From an uncultured Pseudomonadota bacterium (GTDB lineage: Bacteria; Pseudomonadota; Gammaproteobacteria; Burkholderiales; SG8-39), in the NCBI GenBank assembly GCA_903909415.1, contig CAIVVS010000171.1, positions 1 to 24,122 on the forward strand: a stretch of DNA of 24,122 nt. The letters are read 5' to 3'. Below the pieces are notes generated by a model. It saw only the letters and a program-made list of their open reading frames with translations, was not told the DNA's origin and did not search any database. Positions 7,736-14,615 of the stretch are shown piece after piece. Position 1 is the first letter of the stretch; each line of letters begins with the position of its first letter. The position numbers and the translations under genes were made by a program.

Positions 7736-8356
7736 ATGAAGCTCTCCCCCCGCGGCTGCGTGCTGATGCTGATCGACATGCAGCGCGCGTTCTGCTCGCC
7801 CGACGGCTCGATGGCCGCGCAGGGCCGCGACATCGCGACCATGCGCGCGGCGATGCTGGCGGGCTCGCGCCTGGCCACTGCGGCGCGCGCGGCCGGCGTG
7901 CCGGTGCTGTGGACGCGCATGCAGTTCGCGCCCGACTATTCGGATGGCGGCCTGCTGGTGCACGAACTGCGCCCCAACCTGAAGGCCATGGGCGCACTGC
8001 GGCGCGGCACGCCCGACGTGGACATCGCGCCGGAGGCCGGCTGGCGCGAGGGCGATGCGGTGCTGGACAAGGCCCGCTACTCGGCCTTCGTCGGCACGAA
8101 GCTCGACGCCTGGCTGCGCGAGCACGCGATCGAGCGCGCGCTGGTCGGCGGGGTCAGTACGTCGATGTGCGTGGACAGCACGGTGCGCGGCCTGTCCCAG
8201 CGCGACACCGCGACCTTCGTGGTGCGCGAAGCCTGCGGCGACTTTGATGCGGCGCGCCATGACGCGGCGCTGGCGGCGATGGCCTTCGGCTTCGCCCGGG
8301 TGGTCGGCATGGATGACGCGATCGCCGCCCTCGCCGGTCCCGGCCGCGAGTTCTAG
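7736..8356 (+). CDS. Isochorismatase-family cysteine hydrolase
   Basis: A 206-residue cytoplasmic hydrolase with the full family triad: D14 (LMLIDMQRAF), K112 (VLDKARYSAF) and nucleophile C145 (GGVSTSMCVDSTVRG). The family includes nicotinamidases, N-carbamoylsarcosine amidase, maleamate amidohydrolase and isochorismatases. Length and the STSMCVDST motif favour the amidase-like branch, releasing ammonia or a carbamoyl group. The ATG lies 7 bp after the receptor stop, so the two form an operon and the receptor ligand may be this enzyme's substrate or its precursor. The exact substrate cannot be read from the sequence. Confidence 0.88.
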   Translation: MKLSPRGCVLMLIDMQRAFCSPDGSMAAQGRDIATMRAAMLAGSRLATAARAAGVPVLWTRMQFAPDYSDGGLLVHELRPNLKAMGALRRGTPDVDIAPEAGWREGDAVLDKARYSAFVGTKLDAWLREHAIERALVGGVSTSMCVDSTVRGLSQRDTATFVVREACGDFDAARHDAALAAMAFGFARVVGMDDAIAALAGPGREF

Positions 8357-8390
8357 CCCGGGCTCCGTGCCCGCCGCAAGCCGCCGCGGA

Positions 8391-8414
8391 TTGCCAGACG
8401 GCGCCGGGTAGAAT
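8391..8414 (+). promoter_or_regulatory. Candidate promoter before the Bug receptor
   Basis: TAGAAT (8409-8414) is a good -10 sequence 54 bp before the ATG at 8468. TTGCCA (8391-8396) upstream is only 12 bp away, shorter than the normal spacer. The -10 is the more credible part. Confidence 0.35.
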
Positions 8415-8467
8415 GCGCCACCCTGCCGGAACACACAGGCGGGAAGCGAACAACGGAGGAGGCGATC

Positions 8468-9469
8468 ATGAGGATGCTCACGGCGCGCTTGCGCGCTCGT
8501 TCCATGCCGGGCCTGGTCATCGCGGCCTGCGCCGTCCTGTCCGCGGCGGTGCCCGCGACCGCGCTCGCACAGGGCGCGTTCCCGAACAAGCCGATACGCA
8601 TCGTCGTGCCTTTCCCGCCGGGCGGGGCGGGTGATGCGCTGCCCCGGCTGGTGAGCGAGCGCGCCACGGCCATCATCGGCCAGCCCTTCATCGTCGAGAA
8701 CCGTCCCGGCGCGGGCGGCAACATCGGCGCGGAGATCGTGTTCCGCGCCGAGGCCGACGGCCACACGCTGCTGGTGACGCCGCCCAACATCGTCACCGTC
8801 AACTCGCTGCTCTATCCCAAGCTGGCCTTCGATCCGGGCACCATGACGCCGGTGTCCATCATGGCGACCTATCCGAACGTGCTGCTCGCCAGCCCGAAGT
8901 CGCCGTTCAACACGCTGCCCGAGATGCTCGCCTTCGCGCGCGCCAACCCCGGCAAGCTGAACATCGCCTCGCAGGGCAGCGGCACCAGCACCCACCTGAC
9001 CGCCGAGCTGTTCAAGTCCATGGGCGGGTTGCAACTGGTGCACGTGCCCTACAAGGGCTCGGGCCCGGCGCTGACCGACCTGATGGCCAGCCAGGTGGAC
9101 CTGATGTTCGACAACCTGGTGGTCACGCTGCAGAACGTGCGCGCCGGCAAGCTCAAGCTGCTGGCCGTGGGCGGCGCCAGGCGCGCGCCGCAGGTGCCCG
9201 ACACGCCCGCGATCACCGAGACGCTGCCGGGATTCAACTCGGTCACCTGGATGGGTTTCGTCGCGCCGCCCAGGACGCCCGCGGCGGTGGTCGACCGGCT
9301 GTCGGCCGCGTTCGCCGAGGCGGTGCGCGACCCCGGGGTCAACAAGCGCATCACCGACCTGAACGTGGAGCCCTACGGCAGCACCGCGGCCCAGATGGGC
9401 GAGGTGATCCGCCAGGACCGCGAGTACTGGACCAAGGTGATACGCGAAGCCGCCGTCAAGGTGGACTGA
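8468..9469 (+). CDS. Bug-family tripartite tricarboxylate transporter receptor
   Basis: A 333-residue periplasmic binding protein with a Sec signal (about 1-34, cleavage near ALAQG) and the classic Bug blocks: FPNKPIRIVVPFPPGGAGD, IVENRPGAGGNIGAE (about 75-89), GTSTHLTAELFKS, VHVPYKGSGPALTDLMASQVDLMFDN and DTPAITE. Bug receptors bind mono-, di- or tricarboxylates, including aromatic ones such as terephthalate (TphC). GGAGG sits 6 bp before the start. No TctA/TctB membrane subunit is nearby, as for most of the many Bug genes in Burkholderiales. The flanking hydrolase and PdxA-type gene suggest a carboxylate that these enzymes process. Confidence 0.93.
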   Translation: MRMLTARLRARSMPGLVIAACAVLSAAVPATALAQGAFPNKPIRIVVPFPPGGAGDALPRLVSERATAIIGQPFIVENRPGAGGNIGAEIVFRAEADGHTLLVTPPNIVTVNSLLYPKLAFDPGTMTPVSIMATYPNVLLASPKSPFNTLPEMLAFARANPGKLNIASQGSGTSTHLTAELFKSMGGLQLVHVPYKGSGPALTDLMASQVDLMFDNLVVTLQNVRAGKLKLLAVGGARRAPQVPDTPAITETLPGFNSVTWMGFVAPPRTPAAVVDRLSAAFAEAVRDPGVNKRITDLNVEPYGSTAAQMGEVIRQDREYWTKVIREAAVKVD

Positions 9470-9536
9470 GTGAACGTGGACCGCGGCAGCCTGGACCAGG
9501 GCAGCTTGGTCCGGGTCGCGCATTGAAGGCAAGGGC

Positions 9537-10526
9537 ATGAAACGCATCGGCATCTCGATCGGCGACCCGGGTGGCATCGGCCCGGAGATCGCGCTCAAGG
9601 CAGCGCTGGATCCGCAGGTCCGGGCGCTGTGCCTGCCGGTGGTCTACGGCGACCGGGGCGCGTTGGAACTGCATGCGCGCCTGTGCGGCATCTCGGTGAC
9701 GCTGAAGACGGTGGCCGCGGCCGGCGCGGTCGAGTCGCTCGCCGCCGGCGAGGTCGCGCTGGTCGAGGCCGGCACCATCCCCGCGGGGCAGCTGAAGCTG
9801 GGCGAGATCACCGCCGCCAACGGCTTGGCCGCGACCCAGGCCTGCGCCGCCGCCATCGCCGCCGCCCAGGCGGGCGAGTTGGCCGCGGTCGTGTCCGCGC
9901 CGCAGACCGAGGCGGCCATCCACGCCGCCGGGATCGAGTTCGACGGGCACCCGAGTTTCGTCGCGCGCTGCACCGGCACGCCGGTCGAGGACGCGTTCCT
10001 GATGATCTGCTACGGCCACGAGGGTCGCGAGATGCGCGTGGCGCATGCCACGCTGCACGTCGGCCTGCGCCGTGCGCTGGAACTGCTCACCACCGAGCGC
10101 ATCGCGCACGCGATCCGCGCCACCGGCGGGGCGCTCCGGCGCATGGGCATCGCCAACCCGCGCATCGCGGTATCGGGCCTGAATCCGCATGCGGGCGAGG
10201 GTGGGCTGTTCGGCGACGAGGAACAGACCACCATCGGTCCGGCGATCGCCGCGGCCAAGGCCTCGGGCCTGGACGTCGATGGTCCGTTCGGTGCGGACAC
10301 GATGTTCGCCAAGCCCGGCTACGACGCCTACCTGGTGATGTTCCACGACCAGGGCCACATCCTGGTCAAGACCCAGGCGCCCAACCGCACCGCCGGGCTG
10401 ACCATAGGCACGCCCATCCTGTTCTCCTCGGTGGCGCACGGCAGCGCGCTGGACATCGCCGGGCAGAACCGCGCCAACCATGCTGCCATGATCGAGGCGG
10501 TGCGCCGGCTCGCAGGGGTTTCTTGA
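9537..10526 (+). CDS. PdxA-family dehydrogenase, divergent catabolic type
   Basis: A 329-residue cytoplasmic NAD-dependent oxidative decarboxylase of the PdxA fold (ISIGDPGGIGPEIALKAAL at the start). The three metal-binding histidines are kept: H174 (HATLHVGLR), H218 (LNPHAGEGG) and H270 (MFHDQGH). Motifs that contact the phosphorylated substrate in true PdxA look altered: GHTE reads GHPS (137-140), P-x-x-K reads PQTE (122-125), and the residues aligned from memory with Asn283 and Arg292 of E. coli PdxA are Gly and Phe. It is therefore probably not the vitamin B6 enzyme. Relatives TphB and IphB dehydrogenate dihydrodiol-dicarboxylates from terephthalate and isophthalate, which would fit a Rieske oxygenase nearby. 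A 67-bp gap with a small hairpin (GGACCA/TGGTCC, 9493-9512) separates it from the Bug gene. Confidence 0.82.
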   Translation: MKRIGISIGDPGGIGPEIALKAALDPQVRALCLPVVYGDRGALELHARLCGISVTLKTVAAAGAVESLAAGEVALVEAGTIPAGQLKLGEITAANGLAATQACAAAIAAAQAGELAAVVSAPQTEAAIHAAGIEFDGHPSFVARCTGTPVEDAFLMICYGHEGREMRVAHATLHVGLRRALELLTTERIAHAIRATGGALRRMGIANPRIAVSGLNPHAGEGGLFGDEEQTTIGPAIAAAKASGLDVDGPFGADTMFAKPGYDAYLVMFHDQGHILVKTQAPNRTAGLTIGTPILFSSVAHGSALDIAGQNRANHAAMIEAVRRLAGVS

Positions 10527-10536
10527 AATCCCAATA

Positions 10537-10559
10537 AAAACAGCGGCTTATGCTGTTTT
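10537..10559 (+). terminator. Terminator-like hairpin after the PdxA-type gene
   Basis: AAAACAGC (10537-10544) and GCTGTTTT (10552-10559) pair perfectly around a 7-nt loop, with T's at the 3' end. The GC part of the stem is short. It lies 10 bp after the stop, so it probably ends the plus-strand unit. Confidence 0.5.
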
Positions 10560-10613
10560 CGCCGGTTTTCTGGCCGGGCGCGCGCTATCGGTAAGCAAGC
10601 ACTCCCCGTCGCT

Positions 10614-10636
10614 TTGACCCTGGTCAAGTCAGGGTC
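10614..10636 (+). promoter_or_regulatory. Palindromic operator candidate before the extradiol dioxygenase
   Basis: GACCCTG (10616-10622) and CAGGGTC (10630-10636) form a perfect 7-bp dyad with a 7-nt centre. An overlapping palindrome TTGACC-CT-GGTCAA (10614-10627) also exists. The site is 51 bp upstream of the ATG, where a regulator would act. TTGACC could double as a -35, but no well-spaced -10 was found. Confidence 0.45.
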
Positions 10637-10686
10637 GGCCGGCTCGCCTACGCTGCGTGGACAGCACGCACGAGGAGGCGAGGTCC

Positions 10687-11733
10687 ATGGGCCACATGAA
10701 CGAAGCGGGCAACATCCCCCAGCCGGCATCGCCGGAACCCCTGCACGAGGTCGCGCACCTGGGCTGCGTCGAACTCTTCACCCCGAAGCCAGACAGGACG
10801 CTGTGGTACTTCCGTGACGTACTGGGCATGGAGCAGGTGCATGCGGCCGGCCGGTCGGTGTGGATGCGCGCGTACGGCGACTACGCCGCCGCGACCCTCA
10901 AGCTGACCGAGGCGCCTGCCCCGGGCGCGGGTTGCATCGCGTGGCGCGCCGCGAGCGAGGCGGCGCTGGAACGGCGCGCCGCCGCGATCGCCGCCACCGG
11001 GCTGGGCCTGGGCTGGCACGAGGGCGAGTACGGGCGCGGACGCGGCTACCGCTTCCACGATCCGGACGGCCACCTGATGGAGGTGTACTTCGAGGAGCAG
11101 CGCTACGAGGCGCCGCCGGAACTGCGCTCGGCGCTGAAGAACATGCCGATGAAGCACACCGGCCGTGGCGTGGGCGTGCGCCGCATCGACCACCTCGCGC
11201 TGCTGGCGCGCGACGTGCCGGCCAACCGCGCCTTCGCGCAGGACCTGCTCGGCTTCCAGCTGCGCGAGCAGGTGAGGCTGGACGGCGGGGCGACCGAACT
11301 CGGCTCCTGGCTCTCGCCCAATCCCACCCACCACCAGGTCGCCTACGTGAAGGACATCCGCGGCGGCGCAGGGCGGCTGCACCATTTCTCGTTGTGGGTG
11401 GACAACCGCGAGGACGTGCTGCGCGCCGCCAGCATCCTCAGCGAGCAGGGCATCTTCATCGAGGCGGGGCCGGCGATGCACAACAACTCGCAGGGCTTCT
11501 ACCTGTATTCGTACGAGCCGGGCGGCAACCGCGTCGAGGTGTACTCGGGCAGCTACCTGGTGTTCGCGCCCGACTGGAAGGTGGTCACCTGGAACGAGGC
11601 CGAGCGCGGCACCGGGGTGTACTGGGGCGGCGCGCTGCCGCAGAGCTTCATCCAGTACGCGACGCCGGACATCCCCGAGCCGGCCGCGGCCGCGCCCGGC
11701 ACGCCCAGGGTGCCGGTGTTCGACCCGGGCTGA
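10687..11733 (+). CDS. Type I extradiol ring-cleavage dioxygenase (VOC fold)
   Basis: A 348-residue enzyme of the catechol 2,3-dioxygenase class: Fe(II)-dependent meta-cleavage of a catechol-type ring in the cytoplasm. Two VOC domains are visible (about 20-137 and 165-290). Predicted iron ligands lie in the second domain: H169 (RRIDHLALLARDV), H232 or H233 (RLHHFSLWVDN) and E284 (GGNRVEVYSG). The active-site stretch AMHNNSQGFYLYSYEPGG (about 263-280), with a conserved His265, is typical of catalytically competent extradiol enzymes. An in-frame GTG exists at 10657, but AGGAGG at 10673-10678, 8 bp before the ATG at 10687, supports the shorter start. It is transcribed apart from the PdxA-type gene behind a palindrome. 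The ring substrate is unknown; protocatechuate-like is possible from the neighbours. Confidence 0.88.
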   Translation: MGHMNEAGNIPQPASPEPLHEVAHLGCVELFTPKPDRTLWYFRDVLGMEQVHAAGRSVWMRAYGDYAAATLKLTEAPAPGAGCIAWRAASEAALERRAAAIAATGLGLGWHEGEYGRGRGYRFHDPDGHLMEVYFEEQRYEAPPELRSALKNMPMKHTGRGVGVRRIDHLALLARDVPANRAFAQDLLGFQLREQVRLDGGATELGSWLSPNPTHHQVAYVKDIRGGAGRLHHFSLWVDNREDVLRAASILSEQGIFIEAGPAMHNNSQGFYLYSYEPGGNRVEVYSGSYLVFAPDWKVVTWNEAERGTGVYWGGALPQSFIQYATPDIPEPAAAAPGTPRVPVFDPG

Positions 11734-11737
11734 GCCG

Positions 11738-11765
11738 CACCGGGCCCGGTGGTTGGGGCCCGGTG
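11738..11765. terminator. Bidirectional terminator-like hairpin
   Basis: CACCGGGCCC (11738-11747) and GGGCCCGGTG (11756-11765) form a perfect 10-bp GC-rich stem with an 8-nt loop. It fills the 33-bp gap between two convergent genes. There is no U-tract. Confidence 0.55.
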
Positions 11766-11766
11766 G

Positions 11767-11985
11767 CTACTTGCGGCGCGACAGCAGGCCGATCGCGCCG
11801 CCTGCCAGCGCGATGATCACGGCGACCAGGGCGATCTTGGTGGCCCACTCGGACATCGCCGAGCGCGGGATCACTTCCAGCACCACGAGGATACCCAGCA
11901 GCGCCAGCAGCATCACGGACAGTACTCCGACGATGCGCAGCGTGCCGGAGAGTCCTGCCGTGTCTTCCTTCGCGTTGGGGTCCAT
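11767..11985 (-). CDS. Small two-helix membrane protein of unknown function
   Basis: A 72-residue protein with a polar N-terminus (MDPNAKEDTAGLSG). Two hydrophobic segments follow, at about 15-39 (LRIVGVLSVMLLALLGILVV) and about 49-67 (TKIALVAVIIALAGGAIGLL), and the tail is basic (SRRK). Both ends are predicted cytoplasmic by the positive-inside rule. AGGAAG lies 6 bp before the ATG. It is last in the minus-strand run, 80 bp after the decarboxylase-like gene. No family is recognised; it resembles small inner-membrane proteins of unknown role. The composition and ribosome site make it a credible gene. Confidence 0.65.
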   Translation of the reverse strand: MDPNAKEDTAGLSGTLRIVGVLSVMLLALLGILVVLEVIPRSAMSEWATKIALVAVIIALAGGAIGLLSRRK

Positions 11986-12065
11986 GCCGTGTCTTCCTGT
12001 CGGGTGGGGTGGCGGGGCAGGGGCGAGTATGCCGTGGCAGGCGGGGGCGTGCCCGGCAGGCAGGC

Positions 12066-13058
12066 TCAGATCTTGAACGCCTCGAAGGTCTCGGGGGCGA
12101 ACAGCTCCTCGGGCTTGAGCAGGCGCTTGGACAGGCCCTGCTCGTGGTGGTAGCGCAGGAAGGTCTCCAGCACGTGGCGGTTCTCCTCCAGCCCGTAGGG
12201 CCACCAGTCATGGCCCACGTTCTTGCGCAGCCACTCGATCTCGGCCAGCATCCAGGGCAGCATGTTGCGCAGCGCGCCGGCCTCGTACATCTCCTCGTAG
12301 GCGATCTTCTGCGCGGCGGCGAAGGCCTTGTACAGCGACATCGCGATCCACGGGTTCTTCTCGTACACGTCGCGGCGGATCGCCACGCAATGCATGATCG
12401 GGAAGATGCGCGTCTTCCTGAAGTAGGCCTGCTCGACTTCCACGTACTCGGGGAACAGGCGCTTCACGTCGTCCGGGCGGGTGTGCAGCGTCGAGGGCAT
12501 GCGCGCGCTGTGCATCGCGTCCAGCTCGCCGTCGGCCAGCATCTGCGACAGCGTCTGGGCCGGGCCGATGGGCCGCACCTTGATGTTGGGCGGCAGGTCC
12601 AGCTTGAGCTTTTCCTCGCGGCCGGGGGTCTCCTCCCCGCCGGTGAAGTACTCGACGCTGTCGGGCTTCACGCCGTACTCGTCCTGCAGGATGCCGCGGA
12701 TCCATACCGGCGCGGTCATCTGGTACTCGGGCACGGCGATGCGCTTGCCGATCAGGTCGCGCGGCTCGCGGATGCCGCTCTTGGACGACACGAAGATGCA
12801 GGAGTGGCGGAAGAAGCGCGACGGGAACACCGGGATGGCGATGAAGCGGCGCGGCTCGCGGAACAGCGACACGGTGTAGGACGACAGCGACAGCTCGCAG
12901 GCGTCGAACTCCTGGTTGCGCAGCATGCGGAAGAACGTCTCCTCCACCGGCAGGTCGAGGAAGTTCAGGTCGATGCCCTCGGGCTGCACGCGCCCGTCGG
13001 CGAGCGCGCGTACGCGGTCGTAATTCCAGCAGGACAGGGTAATGCGGACTTTCGACAT
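12066..13058 (-). CDS. 4,5-dihydroxyphthalate decarboxylase-like protein
   Basis: A 330-residue protein with a periplasmic-binding-protein-like fold but no signal peptide: it opens directly with MSKVRITLSCWNYDR. This is the pattern of Pht5-type 4,5-dihydroxyphthalate decarboxylases and relatives, often mislabelled as ABC receptors. Seen: CELSLSSYTVSLF (about 54-66), FPSRFFRHSCIFV, LIGKRIAVPEYQMTAPVWIRGIL (about 103-125), LADGELDAMHSARMPST and a tail with HDWWPYGLEENRHVLETFLRYHHEQGLSKR. A cytoplasmic enzyme is therefore more likely than a receptor. In the phthalate route the enzyme would convert 4,5-dihydroxyphthalate to protocatechuate. The Rieske gene upstream is of the matching kind. Its first 11 codons are repeated twice upstream (see the 106-bp repeat). 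No ribosome site precedes this ATG. Confidence 0.78.
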   Translation of the reverse strand: MSKVRITLSCWNYDRVRALADGRVQPEGIDLNFLDLPVEETFFRMLRNQEFDACELSLSSYTVSLFREPRRFIAIPVFPSRFFRHSCIFVSSKSGIREPRDLIGKRIAVPEYQMTAPVWIRGILQDEYGVKPDSVEYFTGGEETPGREEKLKLDLPPNIKVRPIGPAQTLSQMLADGELDAMHSARMPSTLHTRPDDVKRLFPEYVEVEQAYFRKTRIFPIMHCVAIRRDVYEKNPWIAMSLYKAFAAAQKIAYEEMYEAGALRNMLPWMLAEIEWLRKNVGHDWWPYGLEENRHVLETFLRYHHEQGLSKRLLKPEELFAPETFEAFKI

Positions 13059-13065
13059 GGCGGTC

Positions 13066-13164
13066 TCAGTTCAGGGTGGAAGGTTTGCCAGCGCGGGCGA
13101 GGGCGCGCAGCGGCCCGCGCGGCCGACCGGACCAGCAGGAGAGGGTGATGCGGACTTTCGACAT
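13066..13164 (-). CDS. Mini-ORF, second copy of the decarboxylase start
   Basis: A 32-codon frame that begins with the same 11 residues as the decarboxylase-like protein, then diverges into a basic tail (SGRPRGPLRALARAGKPSTL, then N) and ends in TGA. Seven bases later the ATG of the intact gene follows. No Shine-Dalgarno is visible, so expression would rely on reinitiation. It may be a translated leader, or the relic of a deleted paralogue reduced to its two ends. Confidence 0.35.
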   Translation of the reverse strand: MSKVRITLSCWSGRPRGPLRALARAGKPSTLN

Positions 13165-13171
13165 GGCGGTC

Positions 13172-13270
13172 TCAGTTCAGGGTGGAAGGTTTGCCAGCGC
13201 GGGCGAGGGCGCGCAGCGGCCCGCGCGGCCGACCGGACCAACAAGAAAGAGTGATGCGGACTTTCGACAT
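13172..13270 (-). CDS. Mini-ORF, first copy of the decarboxylase start
   Basis: A 32-codon frame encoding exactly the same peptide as the next mini-ORF, but with T instead of C at the third position of codons 7-10. Its ATG is 11 bp after the Rieske oxygenase stop, and the next mini-ORF starts 7 bp after its own stop. The synonymous differences argue against a simple assembly duplication. Whether it is translated is unknown. Confidence 0.35.
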   Translation of the reverse strand: MSKVRITLSCWSGRPRGPLRALARAGKPSTLN

Positions 13271-13281
13271 TTCAGGAACCC

Positions 13282-14565
13282 TTAAACGGTGACCGGATCG
13301 GTCTGGGGAGCGGGGAACACGCCGTGCTTCGCGTGGTCCTTGTAGTGCTTGTCCACCGGCAGCACGATGGCGCAGGAACGCACCGCCTGCTCCGAGGCCT
13401 TCAGGCCCGGCACCGGCTTGCCCTCGCGGTTGTCCTGCGCGGCCTTGAGCAGCGCGCGGCGCGCCATCACGATGCCGCGGTCGGTGGGGCAGAGGTTCTC
13501 CTTCGTGCGGTCCTGGATCGGCCCCATGGACTCCTGCAGCGAGGCGTCCTGCATGCCGATGCCCTCGACGCCGGAGTAGCGCAGGCCGGCCTTCTGCGCC
13601 GCGCGGTCCATCATGAAGTCGTTGTGCTTGTTCTGCACCGGGATGAAGGTGCCGGGCAGGTACTTCACGTGGATGCCGGCGCCGGTCTGCATCGCCGCCA
13701 GCTGCTCGGGCGTGAGGTCGCGGCTGGGGTGGTAGTTGACGCTCCAGGCCCAGCAGTTCTCGTCGTCGATCGGCACCCACACGTGCGCGCCCAGCGGGTG
13801 CTGCGCGCGCGGGGCGATGATGGTCCACCACGGCATGATCCAGGGCGTGATGCGCCAGTAGTAGTGGCCGGCCTCGGCGTTGCGCCGAGCGCCGACGAAC
13901 AGCCCGCCCGGGTGCTCGACCACGTCGAACTCCACGCGCAGGTCGCCGCGGTTGTACTCGTTGCCCTTGGAGCCGACGAACAGCGGGTCGCGGTTGAGCG
14001 CGCCCGAATGCAGGAAGGTGACGTGCGAGGAATCGATGCCGCCTTCCATGGCCTGCAGGTAGTTGCTCTCCTGCAGCCGCTTGGACACGAAGCGCTGTTC
14101 CGGTCGCACGTGCAGCCACTCGATGCCGGGCGGCTCGGGCTGCAGTTCCGGCGGGCCCATGTAGGTGAACACCATGCCGCCCAGCTCGATGCAGGGATAG
14201 GACTTCAGCTTGATGCGCGGGCGCATCGGGCCGTCCGTGCCCTCGGAGGGCAGGTCCACGCACTGCCCGGTGGTGTCGTACTTCCAGCCGTGGTACGGGC
14301 AGCGCAGGCCGCCCTGCTCGTTGCGGCCGAACCACAGCGACACGCCGCGGTGGGCGCAGAACTCGTCGATCATGCCGACCTTGCCGGTGGTGTCGCGGAA
14401 CGCGACCAGCTTTTCCGAAAGCAGCTTGACGCGCACCGGCGGGCAGTCGGGTTCGGGCAGCTCGGAGGCGAGCAGCGCCGGCACCCAGAAACGGCGGAAC
14501 AGGTCCCCCATCAGGGTGCCCGGGCCGGTGCGGGTGAGCTGGTCGTTCTGTTCCTGCGACATCAT
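13282..14565 (-). CDS. Rieske oxygenase alpha subunit, phthalate 4,5-dioxygenase-like
   Basis: A 427-residue ring-hydroxylating oxygenase. The Rieske [2Fe-2S] site is complete: C70-x-H72 (FCAHRG) and C89-x2-H92 (CPYHGW). The mononuclear iron site shows EGGIDSSHVTFLHSG with H181 and H186. The block MQDASLQESMGPIQDRTKENL (about 338-358) is a hallmark of the phthalate 4,5-dioxygenase group, which works without a beta subunit and needs a separate FMN/2Fe-2S reductase. No reductase gene is in the window. GGAGGA sits about 9 bp before the ATG at 14565; a second ATG follows immediately. It lies after two Bug receptors and before the decarboxylase-like gene on one strand, consistent with uptake, hydroxylation and decarboxylation of one aromatic acid. 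The substrate is inferred only from family and neighbours. Confidence 0.9.
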   Translation of the reverse strand: MMSQEQNDQLTRTGPGTLMGDLFRRFWVPALLASELPEPDCPPVRVKLLSEKLVAFRDTTGKVGMIDEFCAHRGVSLWFGRNEQGGLRCPYHGWKYDTTGQCVDLPSEGTDGPMRPRIKLKSYPCIELGGMVFTYMGPPELQPEPPGIEWLHVRPEQRFVSKRLQESNYLQAMEGGIDSSHVTFLHSGALNRDPLFVGSKGNEYNRGDLRVEFDVVEHPGGLFVGARRNAEAGHYYWRITPWIMPWWTIIAPRAQHPLGAHVWVPIDDENCWAWSVNYHPSRDLTPEQLAAMQTGAGIHVKYLPGTFIPVQNKHNDFMMDRAAQKAGLRYSGVEGIGMQDASLQESMGPIQDRTKENLCPTDRGIVMARRALLKAAQDNREGKPVPGLKASEQAVRSCAIVLPVDKHYKDHAKHGVFPAPQTDPVTV

Positions 14566-14615
14566 GGTGCTGTTCCTCCGAATGCCAAAGACGAATTCCG
14601 TTGCTGCCGCCGGGA

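Larger units (their letters stand above)
13026..13270 (-). repeat. 106-bp tandem repeat of the decarboxylase start region
   Basis: Three copies of a 33-bp block encoding MSKVRITLSCW on the minus strand lie at 13026-13058 (start of the intact gene), 13132-13164 and 13238-13270, exactly 106 bp apart. The two 73-bp segments between them (13059-13131 and 13165-13237) are identical. The three 33-bp blocks differ at five sites only, all third positions of codons 6-10, and all changes are synonymous. Each 73-bp segment contains GCGCGGG/CCCGCGC, able to form a 7-bp stem. Confidence 0.95.

Noticed and set aside
7664..9598. 644-codon minus-strand frame over the hydrolase and Bug genes
   Set aside because: It spans two convincing plus-strand genes with catalytic and family motifs and has shadow-type composition.
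9537..10526. Biosynthetic pdxA for vitamin B6
   Set aside because: Several substrate-site motifs are altered, and there is no ksgA/surA neighbourhood typical of biosynthetic pdxA.
12066..13058. ABC transporter receptor
   Set aside because: The binding-protein-like fold is there, but no signal peptide, and the N-terminus matches Pht5-type decarboxylases.
13026..13270. CRISPR array
   Set aside because: Only three copies with identical 73-bp spacers and a coding repeat; CRISPR spacers are unique and shorter.
13042..13285. Short plus-strand repeated ORFs across the 106-bp repeat
   Set aside because: They read the repeat antisense; the silent third-position variation falls in the minus-strand frame, so only that frame looks constrained.
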